Shown here: positions 13,947-26,800 of the stretch, piece by piece
Layout of the letters: every line of letters begins with the position of its first letter
How positions within the stretch are numbered: position 1 is the first letter of the stretch
Translations under genes and position numbers: made by a program
The notes under the pieces: model-generated
The model's database searches: none
Told to the model about the DNA's origin: nothing
What the model saw: only the letters and a program-made list of their open reading frames with translations
Origin: Rotaria sp. Silwood1
Taxonomy: Eukaryota > Rotifera > Eurotatoria > Philodinida > Philodinidae
DNA length: 64,000 nucleotides
Assembly: GCA_905250075.1 (NCBI GenBank)
Contig: CAJNOP010000017.1
Location: 1,743,734 to 1,807,733, forward strand
Direction: 5' to 3'

Positions 13947-14897
13947 TTAATATTCTGCAGCTAAATATGGATGTTCAAGTATTTGTTCAACACTCGCACG
14001 TCGACGTTTATTCGTACGTAGACAACGTCTAAGTACATCACGTAAATCTTTATCAGGATGTTTCGGGATAGGAATATCACGTCGTAATCGACCTAAAAAT
14101 CTCAATTTTTCATCATTACCATTCATGCGTTGTAATGGTCGATGACCAAAGGTCATTTCAAATAGAATAACACCAAGCGCCCAAACATCCGCTTTGTAAC
14201 CACATTTTGACTGTCTACCAAACCCCAAACGAGAACTAACCATTTCTGGAGCTACATAATCTATTTAAGACAAAAGAAAAAAATAAGAAAGAAAGCAACA
14301 TTTTTTAAAAGTTTATCAATAAAAAAAAGGACCTGGTGTTCCAGCAGCCGTTTTTAAACGACTAGTAACATTTGGTGGTAAACGAAAACTAATCCCCATA
14401 TCAATTAATCGTAATGATGTCCCATCAGGGCCAACTTGAATAAAATTTTCGGGCTTACAATCGCCATGAACAAATCCAATACGATGCAAATAATAAATAG
14501 CTTCAACCATTTGTGACCAAAATCGATGTACGAGAGATGGAGGCATTGGTGTCCTACTCATTGCATAGTGAGCAATTGTATCACGTAATGTGCCACCACG
14601 TTCCATAACAATTATTCCTTCACGCTCATTATGATCATGATTAAATACACGAATAACATAAGGATTTAATGGTTGTAAATATAAAAGCATTTTAATTTCT
14701 TTTGCAAACGATTGTCGTCGAGATATAGTATCAGCTTTAACGTCTGTAGAGCCATGACTAAGATTAACTATTTTAATAGCTACTGGTCGACCACTATGCA
14801 AATCATGAGCACCAAAAACAAGACTATGAAGACCATGACCAATTTGTTGTTCAATTTGATAAGGAACACCACGGACAACTATGCGTCGGCCAGCCAT
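13947..14897 (-). CDS. Small TTK/Mps1-like protein kinase
   Basis: Two exons (14897-14333 and 14260-13947) give about 292 residues, essentially a bare kinase domain without the long N-terminal region of TTK/Mps1. Visible kinase features: glycine loop IGHGLHSLVFGA (third glycine replaced by Ser), VAIK lysine at residue 42, catalytic loop HGDCKPEN with Asp about 146 (Gly in place of the HRD Arg), metal-binding DMG instead of DFG near 166, APE as VAPEM, and DVWALGVILFEMTFG. The order LIDMGIS..AGTPGDYVAPEM and the tail KDLRDVLRRCLRTNKRRRAS..ILEHPYL most resemble TTK. The donor is the weak GTCCTT, chosen by frame. The core catalytic residues are present, so it is probably active. The role (spindle checkpoint or a lineage-specific paralogue) is uncertain. 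Confidence 0.82.
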
Positions 14898-15723
14898 TAG
14901 ATAACACTATTTCTTTTGATAATTATTCGTTTCTAATGATGACACAAACCATGGTTATGAAAGTAAACGTATAAATATATTAACAAATGAATGTAACAAA
15001 AAGAAGTGTACGAAACCTTCCCGTTGCAAGGCTCTGTACGCATCAACGAATATAGAGAAGGTCGAAAAATGAGAAATTATCGGAGTAAGTTCGATTATCA
15101 ATATCATTCATGCTCGTCTTTTCTTTTCTTTTCTTTTTTTCGTTTCATCATATTATATCATAAAGAAAAATCAAGGCTAATGCATAACTCGTTTTAACAC
15201 TTTTTTTTCTTTCATTTATCTGAGTTAGTTAACCTGTATTTGAAAGCAAAATAGATTGAACTAAATATTAATAGTTCATCTGTGAAGGTTTTTTTCATGA
15301 TGAAATATATCATGTCATTTATCATAACACATCTTTAATGATAGACATATTCAAGTTCATCATTTTGTCAAAGAGATATCGATATATAAATATATATATA
15401 TATATATCCTTGAAGAACAAGCAGAATAATTATTATTTAAGAGTATAGTTTTAAAAAAGCAATTTATAAACATATATGATTGATATTTCATTTAATTTAT
15501 TATTACGATTATATGGTTTTGAGTTTTTGAAATGCATAAAAATATCAACTTGTAGTTCTTTAGCTTTTCTTTTTATATAGACAAAAAAATGACAATAAAA
15601 TCTTTTCAAAAAATATATACAATAACGATTAGAGTTCAACTCATCATATCGCCTCGCTTTGGTTTGTCCTCGACTAAAATTAAAAACAACCAAAACAAAA
15701 TTTAATTTATTTTTTCAACAATA
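14898..15723. other. Gap between two minus-strand genes
   Basis: Upstream region of the TTK-like kinase and 3' side of the membrane protein gene. Includes a TA dinucleotide run near 15390-15408. No gene seen. Confidence 0.5.
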
Positions 15724-16665
15724 TCATCTACCTTTCCATAAATCGCAGAATTCCCCATACATATTTGCTGGACAGATACATTTGCCTGTAATTGGATGAC
15801 ATATACCGAGACCACATGGCTTACAGATATTTTTACATCCAATACCCCAACGATCGAATGGACAAAATTTATTTGGGGACGATAAATCGTTCATTGTTGT
15901 TATAGTTGTCGATGTCGAAATATCAGTTGATGACTGTGTCAATAGCATAAGAAGAGTTGAGGAAATAGCTGATTGAGATGTGATTGGTGTTGTTGTTGTT
16001 GTTGTTGTTGTTGATGTATTCGATATATTCATTATATCATAATGATGGCTAACATCCGTATTAACAACAACAGGGCGAATAAATTTATTCAATAGAAAAA
16101 TTCCGAAACCAATAATTAACAATAGAAGTAGCGAAATAATACATGCATATAAAGCTAAGCTTTTATTTTCAAAATAGAAAAGTATAGGTGATGTACTATG
16201 AGAAGTATTTGATGAATAATGTTTTTCTTTATTATCAATTTCTTCATTTTGTGCATTATCATACAAATTTTCATTATCATGTGCAAGATTAATTAAACTT
16301 TGTTTTATATTATACTAAAAAAAAGATCAGATTAATTCATTACAAAATACATGTCTTTGATAGAATAATAAACTTACATTTTCAAGACATTCTATTGGGT
16401 TATCGTATGTATGTGCATATGGGTTATCATAATTTTCATGACTATGAATATATGATGATGATGTAGCTGATCCAACATCGTCATCTATTTTTGATCCATA
16501 TAAAAGATTTTCACATATATTAATTGATGGTATCGGTAATGTTGGTAGATAAGAATGAAATGCTTGATTTGTAGTCGATGAATATGTTGTATGAACATAA
16601 GTTCGATTATTATATATAGTATGGTGACTATCAAACGACATTATTGTATGTGTTGTCATTAACAA
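15724..16665 (-). CDS. Single-pass membrane protein with C-terminal EGF-like module
   Basis: Two exons (16665-16378 and 16314-15724) with a GTAAGT donor and TTTTTTTTAG acceptor give about 292 residues. The N-terminal half is Ser/Thr/Tyr-rich and carries two YDNP motifs (ENYDNPYAHTYDNP), the kind of tyrosine motif found in cytoplasmic tails. One strong hydrophobic segment lies at about 148-172 (LYACIISLLLLLIIGFGIFL). A Thr/Ser-rich stretch follows, including an eight-Thr run. The last 45 residues have eight cysteines in an EGF/laminin-EGF-like pattern: CPFDRWGIGCKNICKPC, then GKCICPANMYGEFC. With no signal peptide at the N-terminus, a type II topology with the EGF module outside is likely but inferred. 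I do not recognise an orthologue. MEGF-like scavenger or receptor proteins share the cysteine pattern only. Confidence 0.7.
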
Positions 16666-16747
16666 GTATGAATGAATAACGTTAAGAAGAAAGGAGAGTT
16701 AAACAATTCAAAGCACAAAATCAGATTATATAATATCGATCGCACAT

Positions 16748-16749
<2 letters not shown>

Positions 16750-16782
<33 letters not shown>
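16750..16782. repeat. (AAT)n microsatellite
   Basis: Eleven or so uninterrupted AAT/ATA units, followed by an interrupted GCAATAAT. Confidence 0.9.
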
Positions 16783-16783
<1 letters not shown>

Positions 16784-18397
16784 GCAATAATACCTTAAAG
16801 ACAAAAAAATTCAAGTGAACGATTTGGCCAACAGTGAAAATTCACAGTTTTAGATCATTTTCGGCTTATAAATGGGTTGTGCAGTTCTTTTTCTTTTAAT
16901 CGCTCATATATTATATATATATATATATATCAGAGTAGCAAAAGTGTACATAGGATGGTGACGCCGCCTACTCAAGAACGAGAAAAGAATCACTTTTTCT
17001 TTCTCACTCTTCTTCGTTGCTATTTCATTTTATATTCAAGCCAACTCGTTATGCTGCTTTTGTTGATATAAAGAAAACAACATATTGAAGTAGGCTCTAT
17101 TCTCTTATTTAGTTTCTATCTTAAAAGTCAAACTAACACTTGACTGTACTGAAGCCTAGGATACTCGCTTTAAACTATCAAGTATTAACAAACTATTGTA
17201 TAGATATATATATACATATATATATACAGAAGAAGTCCTATCGAATCGAAAAAGAGGAAAGACTAACATGTATAGTCATAAGAAAGATATTTACAAGTTC
17301 GATTAAAAGTTCTATATATATGGTTTCGAATAAAACTTTTATTCAAGGATAACATTTTACATGAAATATATTAACTAATCGATAGCTACATTTTGTTAGT
17401 TTTAAACATACAATCATCTTGCATATATACATACACGAAAATAAATTATATGGCAATAACAGTAATAACGATGATAGCGCGATAGAGAGTTCAAATTTTT
17501 TTGTTTGACAATACTTAATGATAATAGAAATGTACACTTTCAGCTTTCTTCTACCTTATGATTGATGGTAGAAAGAAATCAGATACCTTTGATTTTGTAC
17601 AATCCTGGTGTATATGTATAACTGTGAACTTGCATGTGAATATAGAGCTTTAGGTCACATTGTCATTCACGTATTCATCTATATTTAAAAATGCGCTTGT
17701 GATTTGTGCTATAATCCCTTAACAAATGAGCTTTTTTTTTCTTTTCTCTTCTTCAACGGCAATGACATAAAGAAACATACAATCTACCACTCAATCAAAC
17801 ATATTGCAATGATAATTTAAAATTAAACGTAAACGAACGCCTTCAACTATGTATATATGTATACATTATGTATACAGACACTTCTTTAACATATACACAT
17901 ATATATATATATCTTGATATGTTGATATTATAAGGCACATGCATGGTTTGATGAAATGAGTGGGAGATAGTTCATGAGAAGAAAAAAAACTTCATTTACA
18001 CAGGCTATTAATATAAATAAACAATATTAGTTAATAATTGTAAATCTTTATGAACATGTTAAGTTAGAAAATAAATAAGAAATATGCATCATTGTTTTCA
18101 TGTGAGCTGTTGTATTTTGTCCTTTTTTTTCATCATAAAATTCAAGTAAAAATTGTTTTTTTTTAATCGATGATTTTGTGATTCATTAATAGAATTTTAT
18201 ATTTTTCTATTTGTTTTTATTGTTTCTTTTGTTTTCATGCTTTTAAGATTATTAAATAAATGATTCAGTAAACATGTTTATGAGACTTTGTTATTGTATT
18301 TTAATGTAAATGAATGATGATTATTTAGATCATTACTGAAAGTCGATCAACTAAAGTCTTGTTTGTTCTTTTTCATTGACAATGAATTATGTAATAA

Positions 18398-18629
18398 TCA
18401 GTGATGGTCAATAAACTTTTGCATAGTATTAGCCAAATGATTCTCTTTAGATTGAAGTTTAATGTAAACATCATATAAATGTTGATTTTGCATACATAAA
18501 TGAGTAATCTGATTTTTTAATTGTTCATCATTCGTTTGTTCGATTAGCAATCAAAATCTCTAAATTCATACGATGATTAGTATATATATATCTTTCGAAT
18601 GTTAATTCGTTTTTATCTAATTTAATTGT
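18398..18629 (-). pseudogene. Frameshifted terminal exon remnant, coiled-coil-like
   Basis: On the minus strand a TTTTTATTTAG acceptor (18631) opens TIKLDKNELTFERYIYTNHR and continues to ILIAN. After a one-base shift near 18545 a second frame runs EQTNDEQLKNQITHLCMQN and ends QKFIDHH then a TGA stop at 18400. Residue composition in both frames is protein-like (E/K/N/Q-rich, probably helical). No upstream exon could be joined, so it is either a decayed gene end or an orphan exon with a sequencing error. Confidence 0.35.
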
Positions 18630-19462
18630 CTAAATAAAAAAACCTAGTATCAATTCTAATGAAAATGAGATCTGAAATTCGTATAGCAATATGAAAAAAA
18701 TTTGTTAAATTAAAGGGAAAAAAAAGTTGATATTTAATAAAATGGTCTATTGATCAAAACACTAAACAAGATATGATATGGAAAAAAAAAACATCGCAAT
18801 AAATTCAATGAATTCCTTAACTATGATGTAGTCTCTTCATGATACAGAATAACACACATGACAACCATAAAATTTATGCATTATATGTAGATCGATATCA
18901 CAAAAACCTCACGAACCGTGATGAAAGATGTGAAATATAAGTTAAAATCTTTTTCATACACCTTTTTTTCTATTTACTTTTACATAGTATAATAAATAAC
19001 AGACAAGTAGCTCATAATTTATTTCGATTGAAATTTTATATATTGTTTAGATTGATTGAATTTAATTTTTGCAGTTTATCTTCTTGTCTCTAGATTATTC
19101 TATGACATCTAGATACAGCATTATTGGATTGTGTTAGATGTCGTATATAATCGATAATATATAATACAAAAAAAAGGATTAATCGCTACTTTCAATGTAA
19201 ATATCAACAAAAATTCTAGCGACAATTGTTCAATTAGTCCAATTACACTCATTTTGTATTGTCGTCGTCGTGAGAAAAAAAACGGGATATTTTTCTCACC
19301 TTATTCTTTTTGATTCTTGACCTTAACTATTCGTTCGAAAAGAACAAAACACAAAAGAAAAACAAAATAATTTTTGTCTATGATGAACGAGATTATTGAA
19401 CATTGATTAAATACGTATGATTTTATTTATTATTATTGTTCTTTTAATTTAGATTTTCTTTC

Positions 19463-22400
19463 ATGAGTAATATGAAACGTACAGGATTTGCGTATTTTTT
19501 TGCTTTAATTGGTGGCCTTTTTGGTTTACATCATCTTTATTTGGGACGTACTCAACATGCTTTATTATGGTTTACAACATTTGGAGGTTTTGGAATTGGT
19601 ATTCTGTATGAAATATTATTTTCAATAAAAAAATATGTTCGTGAAGCAAATCATGACAATGTTATACTTGAAGAATATGAAAAAAAAATGCGAGAACAAA
19701 AATCACCAGCTTTTGAATTGATAAGATTTTGTGGTAAGATTAAAGAAAAGAAAATTATCGAATAAAATTTTGAAAATTATTATTTTACTTTCAAGGTCAA
19801 TATTTAACTGCTTTGTTTTATGGTGTTATTACTTATTATGCTTTTCCTGATACATGGCTGAAACAAACAATACCATCGTTATTTATTGGATTTAGTAGTG
19901 CTTTTGCTATTGCTCTTGGTAGGAAACCAATAATCAGAATTAAAATATTTAAATTTTCAATTTAATTAGGTACACAATTAGCTGGAACACTTGGTCCTCG
20001 TCGATGTTCATTTATTTGGCCATTATTAGGTGCTTTACTTGGTTTACCATTTATGATGTGGAATGTCGATGCATCACCATCATTTAATATTGTAGCATTT
20101 TTTTCATGTTGTATATTTGAATGGAAAGTTGATTGGAATCCAGAATATTTTCCCATTAAAACTGAAAGTGAAGCATCATCGAAAAAAAAAGCACGAACAC
20201 GACGTCATTTTATAAAACGTTGTTGTATACTTGGTTTAGGTGCATTTATATTTGGTACAATATTAACATCAGCTATATATCAAAATTTACAAGTTGATAT
20301 TAATGGTGAACGTGTTAAAGTAAAAGATGTTTTAGCTGATTTTTTTAAATCACAAGAATTTATACAATTATATCAACAATTGTCAAGTGTTATGAAACAA
20401 TTATATGCTTTTTATTTACACTATGGATTTAAAGGAATATGGACAGAAATATGGACAGCATTAGAGTCTCAAAGTGATAAACAAGCATATGAAGTAAATT
20501 GAAAAATAAGAAAAACTTTTTAGATTAATCTGAAGATAGAATGAGAAGAATAGTGTACTGAAAAATAATTTTTTTTTCATTTTCTTTGAAGAGGTTTGAA
20601 TTTTTTTCTTGCAGTAATGACAAGCGAGCAAGATTGATGACACTATCTCTCTACTATGTTAGATGTAAATTAGAGTATAAAGTCTTATATTTTGTATATA
20701 ATTAGCGTTCGATAAGACTAGTAGAAGCCTAAAAAGTTTGATCTGCATTCTGTAGTTTTTCTGATGAGAGAACGTTTTCAACTGATTAATCGTTTTTAAA
20801 TTTGGACTCAGTACATAAGATGGACTACTGTGAGATATGAAAAATGTCAAAAATATGAATCTCTTTAGGCCTTTTTTCACAGTAATATACTTTTTTACTG
20901 AAATATTAGCTTCTGACACAGTATATACCACTTAATCGAATGGCAGTATTTCGACTTGAGCTTTTGCCGACAGACGAATCTATTTTTTAGTAGAATGTCT
21001 TAAAAATTTCAGTTCACTATAATATTTACTGCTTTAGATATAAAGATCTCAAAAATCGCCTATATTCCACGAACGATACTGAATTTTTCTGTTTCTTGAG
21101 ACTTTGATATTTCCGGAAGGAAATACTTTTTTGAGTTGAAATTTTCAGAACATTCTACTGAAAAATAGATCTGCCTGTTGGTGGGATCTCAGGTCGTAAT
21201 ATCTTCATTCAATTCATTAGTATATATCAAGCCAGAAGCTAGCATCGTATTAAAATGGCTTTAACGCTGGACAGATAACCTCACGGACTTATCTTATTGA
21301 GGGTTTTTGTATTTCATTGTGGTCAAATTAATGCTCTCAGTTTAAATTCAAAAGTGAGCGATCAGTTGGAAACGTTTCCTCGTGAATGACGACCGTTTTG
21401 CGGGCTTTCTTATTTATAGTAGGATGTTTATAGATAAAATCGAGTTATTTAGTTTGGACTTCAAATCCGATGATAAGCTACAGTGTCATTAGAATGTCTG
21501 AAATATTTCAGCTAAAAAGAATGTATTCTTCTTGACTTATTCGGTATTTAAAAAAAACAATCATGTATAATAGGGCATGGCTCGGAAATCAATTATATTT
21601 AGCAATGCATATTTTAATAAAAGTACATTCTTTTAGACATTCTAATGGCTATGAGATTTATCTATAGAATAAATTGCAAGCCTAAACTCTATATTCCAAT
21701 TTTTTCATCAACACCTTGCTGTGAGTAAAAATGTTAGGAAAGCAGGCATTACTCAAGAAGAACAAAGCATGTAGTCGTACTCTTTTAGACTGCTATTTGC
21801 TCGATTAGACTCTACTCATGGACAAAATATTAATTTTATCCCTGATTCACACTTTTGGATCTTCTCTCATGAGACAATATGGTTTTCATCTTGTAGAACA
21901 CAGATACTGTGATCACATTCTTGTGACATATATGTATTTCTGGATGAATTCTGTACCGTTAAGGTCTTGCTCAAGAACAGTCCATTTCCGTCAGAATTAG
22001 CGACATCAAGATAAATGCTTGAGAGGATACCTTAAGGTTAGATCGAGACAGAAACAGCAGAAACTTCATTCTTGAAGCCTCTGCTGACTCTTTTATTTGA
22101 CATTTCATTGTTTTCAAAGGTTTTCGAAGATTTTCCTCACCTTCTTCTTGAACAAAATGTTTTTTTTAGTTTTCTCTGTTCAAATGTTCCTGATTGTGCA
22201 ATCCAAAACAGAACAAGATGTTTTTAAAACAAGTTTGAATTACCTCATCGCAGTTTCTATTTGAGAATTTTCACATCCGTTCAGAAAACACCAAAATCAG
22301 CTACTTTCAATATAAAAGGTGCGTGATGAGACTAATACAAACAAATTTTGCGTCTGAAAAGCATGAAAAAGTTTTTCCACAATAGTTTGACGTGTTTTGC

Positions 22401-23617
22401 AAATAAAAATGACTTTTTAATGCGTCGTATATGTCAAGAATATTGTGAGAAAACCTTTTCGATGTTTTTCAAATGCAAAAACTGTCGTTTTAAAGCATAT
22501 TCAATGCATATTTTATGATAAAAGCAAATGGTTTTAATGTTTTCTGTCTGAAAGTGAAAATGCTCGAACGGGAAATGCAATTAGAGTGTTTGAATGCGTT
22601 TTCAAGGAGCTTCATAAAATACAAGTTTTCCGAAAACCTAAGGCATCTAGAAAATAGACATATTAAAAATTCGATAGCTTTGTTAAATCTTTCTAGGAAC
22701 CTAATTCATTTTAGGTTTTTTAATAGAACACTATGTAGCATCTCTAGACAAAAAACACATTTAAATCGAAACAGAGCAACTGAAGAGGTTCCCTCATAAG
22801 CCGATTTTTACCGTGCTTGTTCAGTGCATCTTCGATCATTGAGCTGGTCTTCTCTCTTTAATTTCGTTATTATTGCACTACATGCCTTTTTTCAGCCTTC
22901 CAAGAGTTTTGAATCATACTTTCGGAGGAGAGAACTTGTATAAAACACTCTTGGCAGAGTGCATATCAAACAATCCTTGAATCAAGAGTGCTAGTTCGAT
23001 GATTATTTCTTGAGGTTTGATAGTAGTATTTCAATAAACGTGAGGTTCGGGAAGGTAACGCCTCTGCGAAGATTGGTTTTGTTATCTCGAAGTTCTTGGT
23101 TATTGTACCACATATTATATACCTGTGCTCTCAAAAATGTGTTCCTTCTCCCCAAGATTTATATCGCTCGGACGAAAGTCAAAATCTGAAGAAAACACTC
23201 TTTAGTAGCATTCTATACCATTGACCATCATGAAAAATGCGACGTTTCTAATTCCATGATTAACAATTTGATCCTGAATTTATAAAAATTAACAAAAAAC
23301 TCTTTCGATTCTAAAAACACGCTTAATATCATATTTTCAGGTTCTTAATGTTAACCCTAATGCATCACAAAAAACAATTGAAAATCAATGCCGAATTTTA
23401 TCACGTAAATGGCATCCAGATAGATATCGAGTATGAAATCATTGTTTATTTTCTTTGTTAATCGATTTAAAAAAAAAATTTCATGAAATAGGATCCAGAA
23501 GAAAAACAGAAAGCTGAAGCAACATTTATGAACATTCAACAAGCATGTAATCGGTTATCAAACGATCGTAAACGACGTCAAAAGATTAATACGCAAGACC
23601 TTGAAAATCCAAATTAA
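19463..23617 (+). CDS. DNAJC22: DnaJ homologue subfamily C member 22 (TM2 + multi-pass + J domain)
   Basis: Orthologue of Drosophila wurst, a multi-pass membrane J-protein linked to clathrin-dependent endocytosis. Five exons (19463-19733, 19796-19918, 19970-20493, 23341-23430, 23492-23617) give about 377 residues (human 341). The N-terminal TM2 domain shows FAYFFALIGGLFGLHHLYLG and FGGFGIGILYEI; further hydrophobic segments follow (FYGVITYYAF, FIWPLLGALLGLPFMM, CCILGLGAFIFGTILTSAIY). The C-terminal J domain begins at about residue 307 (VLNVNPNAS) with the essential HPD tripeptide at about 331-333. The two J-domain exons sit 2.8 kb downstream across a repeat-filled intron (20494-23340), so a careless model would lose the J domain. 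Only 258 bases separate it from CDC27. Confidence 0.95.
20759..21390. mobile_element. Foldback element in DNAJC22 intron 3
   Basis: The left end near 20765-20800 reads AACGTTTTCAACTGATTAAT. The right end near 21340-21390 is its inverted counterpart, ending CAGTTGGAAACGTTTCCTCG. Same terminal motif family as the elements at 7140 and 62440. No coding capacity. Confidence 0.65.
22600..22800. repeat. Solo arm copy of the 62440-63045 foldback element
   Basis: Shares AATAGACATATTAAAAATTC followed by GATAGCTTTGT, then an ACACTATGTAGCAT block and a TGAAGAGGTTCCCTC end, with the right arm at 62885-63045 in the same orientation. A matching left arm is not evident nearby, so this looks like a partial copy. 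Confidence 0.65.
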
Positions 23618-23875
23618 AAATATCCTTCTTTTATTTTGTTGACTGATAAATAGATCTTATTTTTCTTTTTCTTTTGATTTTTTTTAATCTACAACGATTT
23701 TTCAAACAGTAATGTTTTACTCTTATTTTTTGGTGATGGATATATATTTGTTTCTTATTTTTTAATTAAGATAATAATTCAGTTCAATTGTTATTCCAGT
23801 TTGTTTTAGTTTTAGATATACGATTGCTCTTTATTAATGTCTTAATTATTTAATATTTTGATCTGTTTTCTTTGA

Positions 23876-26800
23876 ATGTCCGTCGCAATCGATTCAGTAA
23901 AATCTTATATTAATCAATTTATTCAAAACTTTGATTATACTGATGCTATTTTTCTTGCTGAACGCCTTTATGCAGAAAGTAATATCTGTAAAAAGAAAGT
24001 TAATTAATTAATTAATCAAATGTTTTTTTTTCTAGTAAAAAATGATGAATCAATTTATTTATTAGCTCGTACTTATTATTTAAGTGGTGATATCAATAAA
24101 TCCTATTGGTTATTACGTAACTCGTCAATTGAACATGTACCTTCAGCTAAACTTCTTTTAGCGAAATGTTGTTTTGATACAGATAAGTATGTATTAATTA
24201 TAAGAAAGAATAAAAAGAAAATGAATTTTTATTTTTATTTCTATAATTGGAGACTTCATGAAGCTGAAGCTATACTTGTTGGTAATTGTTCATCAATAAA
24301 TACACTTGGATTAGATGATTTTATTAATGATCATGGTGATCAAGGTGCATTTGCATTGCAATTATTAGCAAAAGTTTGCGAGTACGTCTATTACTTTTTT
24401 CAAAAGAATCCAAACTTTTTCATTTATTGATTTATTTATTTTTTTGCTTTTTGTTGTACTTTACTAAAAGAAGTTGTTGAGTTGTGTTCAACAAGCATTT
24501 CTTAATGTCACTAGGAAAAGCCTAGACTCAATCGTATTCTACTGAGATTAAGGTAGATATGCACTGAAGCCGAATTCTGGTTTGGTGTTCGGATCAAACA
24601 GTTCGCATTCGTCTGTAGTACGAAAAACTAGTTTTTCTTTTTTATTTCTAAAGCTTCATGCAGTACACTACTAATTATAAGCACGATAAACAACATATTA
24701 AAGAGAGAACATCAAAAAAAATTTCATCTATGCCTTTGATCGATCCTTATAGTAACAACATACAGAAGAGAAGGTCATGTAGTTGATATAAGACAAAACG
24801 CTTTTGTTTGTATGTAAATTTTTTATAATTGACGCGATGCAAAACAAAAGAACGAAATAAGGAGATATAAATAGCAATAAAAATATACGTATTTGTACCA
24901 AAATATTGTGTTCATATCAAATTGAACACCAAAAGTTCGGATTTGATACATGCTCGAATCCACTTATGGAATCTGAATTTTTTTTTCATACGAATTGCTA
25001 ATAGATAATAAAAGAATTTGAATCTTTTGTGATGGATAACAAAAATTTAATGATGATGTGTTGTACATGTTTAATTAGTAGAGAATATTTAAATATTTAA
25101 CGTGAAAGTTTTAATGAAAGTTTTTGTGAAAACATATTTATCAACATTATAATTTGTATCATGGAAAAAAGATATTTAGTTGATGATGACAAAAGACAAT
25201 ATTTTTTCTTTCGGTCATTTAGAAAATCAGATCGTCATCAAAAAGCAAGTGAATGTTATAGAAAATCATTAAAATTAAATCCATTTCTATGGTCATCTTT
25301 TGAAGCTTTATGTCGACTTGGTAATGTGCTTTTTTTTGGTTTTTATAAATGAAAATTCTTCATTTTATGTTCATCGGTTTTTAGGTGAACGTGTCGATAC
25401 AAGTGTATTTTGCTCATCTGCAATTAAATCTAATCGATCAATATCTGAACATAATCAATCACAAAGTTGTCTCACACCTTATACAGAACCAATCAAAGAT
25501 ATTCCAAGTGAAAATCAAGTTATTGAAAATGTTTGTTTAAAATTAAATCTTCTCTTTTCCTTTTTGTAATAAATTCTCTTTGATTTTTGTTTTTAGACAA
25601 TCAATATAAGTTCAAACCTTCCTATAAAAGAACGATCTCAACAACGTTTATCACAAGCTCCAGCAACTATTATGAAACTAACAGATTCCATTCTAAATGT
25701 TGGGTCAACAAATATTTCTGGTGTCATAACATCAACACCAATTGGTTTACTTTCTGAACAATTACAAGATAATGATAAATATACTCCACCAACTATAAAA
25801 CCACCTGATTATATACCCACATTACGTAATCCACCATTAGCACCCAAACGACAAAATACCCGAATGATGTATGAATAGATAAGAAACTTTCATCAAAAAG
25901 AAACTTTTTGTTTTTTTTCATAAAGACAACAGTATGGATTTGATGATACGATGACACCCACATCAACAGCAACAATTTTACATAGACATGAAATTGCATC
26001 AACATCTATAAGTGATACGCGAAAAACAACTAGTACACGAAAAGTATGTTTTAGATATAATTATAACTAAATGCTTTATTAATTGAGTGTTAATTAACCA
26101 TACCCTATTTGACCGAGAGCAAAATAGAAATGTAAATCATCAAATCAATTAATTAGAAATTCTTGGGTATATATTTCGGGAATAGAAGAAATGTGTATGC
26201 ACGAGCATGAATTTTTGCAGTCGAACCTGGATAGCTGTACATGGTACTTGACTGGAGTTAATCAGAATCCAGCAGATACTTTCATAATCATAATCACTAT
26301 TTTCAAACTTTTAATTTTTATGAAGAAAAGTATAATATTCAGTTTTTTCATAAGCAGAAACGAAATAAGAGATCATCTCAAATTCCACAAAAAAAAGCAA
26401 ATGATTCAAGACTTACTTGTTGTCTTTCTACTTCGAAACTCCAATGAATTTTCCTACGTTTGCTCGTTGCTGATGATGCTGAAATGAAATGCAATGTTGG
26501 TGCCAAACGTCATCATTGTGAATACATACATGAATATTTCTTCGATCACGATAATACATGTTTATCTTTTTTGATGATTCATTTTCTTCTCCGTATATTA
26601 ATTGACTTTGCCATATGGTTTATCGTCATCTGTAAAAGAATTTTCATTAAAAGAAATTCTTTTAATAAAAAAAATATCGCTTTCCACTTCCGTGATATAT
26701 TTTAAAATACAATAAATTATTAAATCGTGATCGAATCGATTTTTTATCCTATACTTTTATATAATGTAGCAGTTTGGGAAAGTAAAAGTCTTTGAAAACG

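Larger units (their letters stand above)
16666..19462. other. Intergenic region upstream of DNAJC22
   Basis: AT-rich, with an (AAT)n microsatellite at about 16750-16782 and TA runs near 16912-16930, 17200-17226 and 17897-17913. Apart from the coding remnant at 18398-18629, no gene is recognised. Confidence 0.5.

Noticed and set aside
22515-22799. Open frame of 94 codons
   Set aside because: It is mostly the solo foldback arm in DNAJC22 intron 3; the same DNA at 62885-63045 is non-coding.
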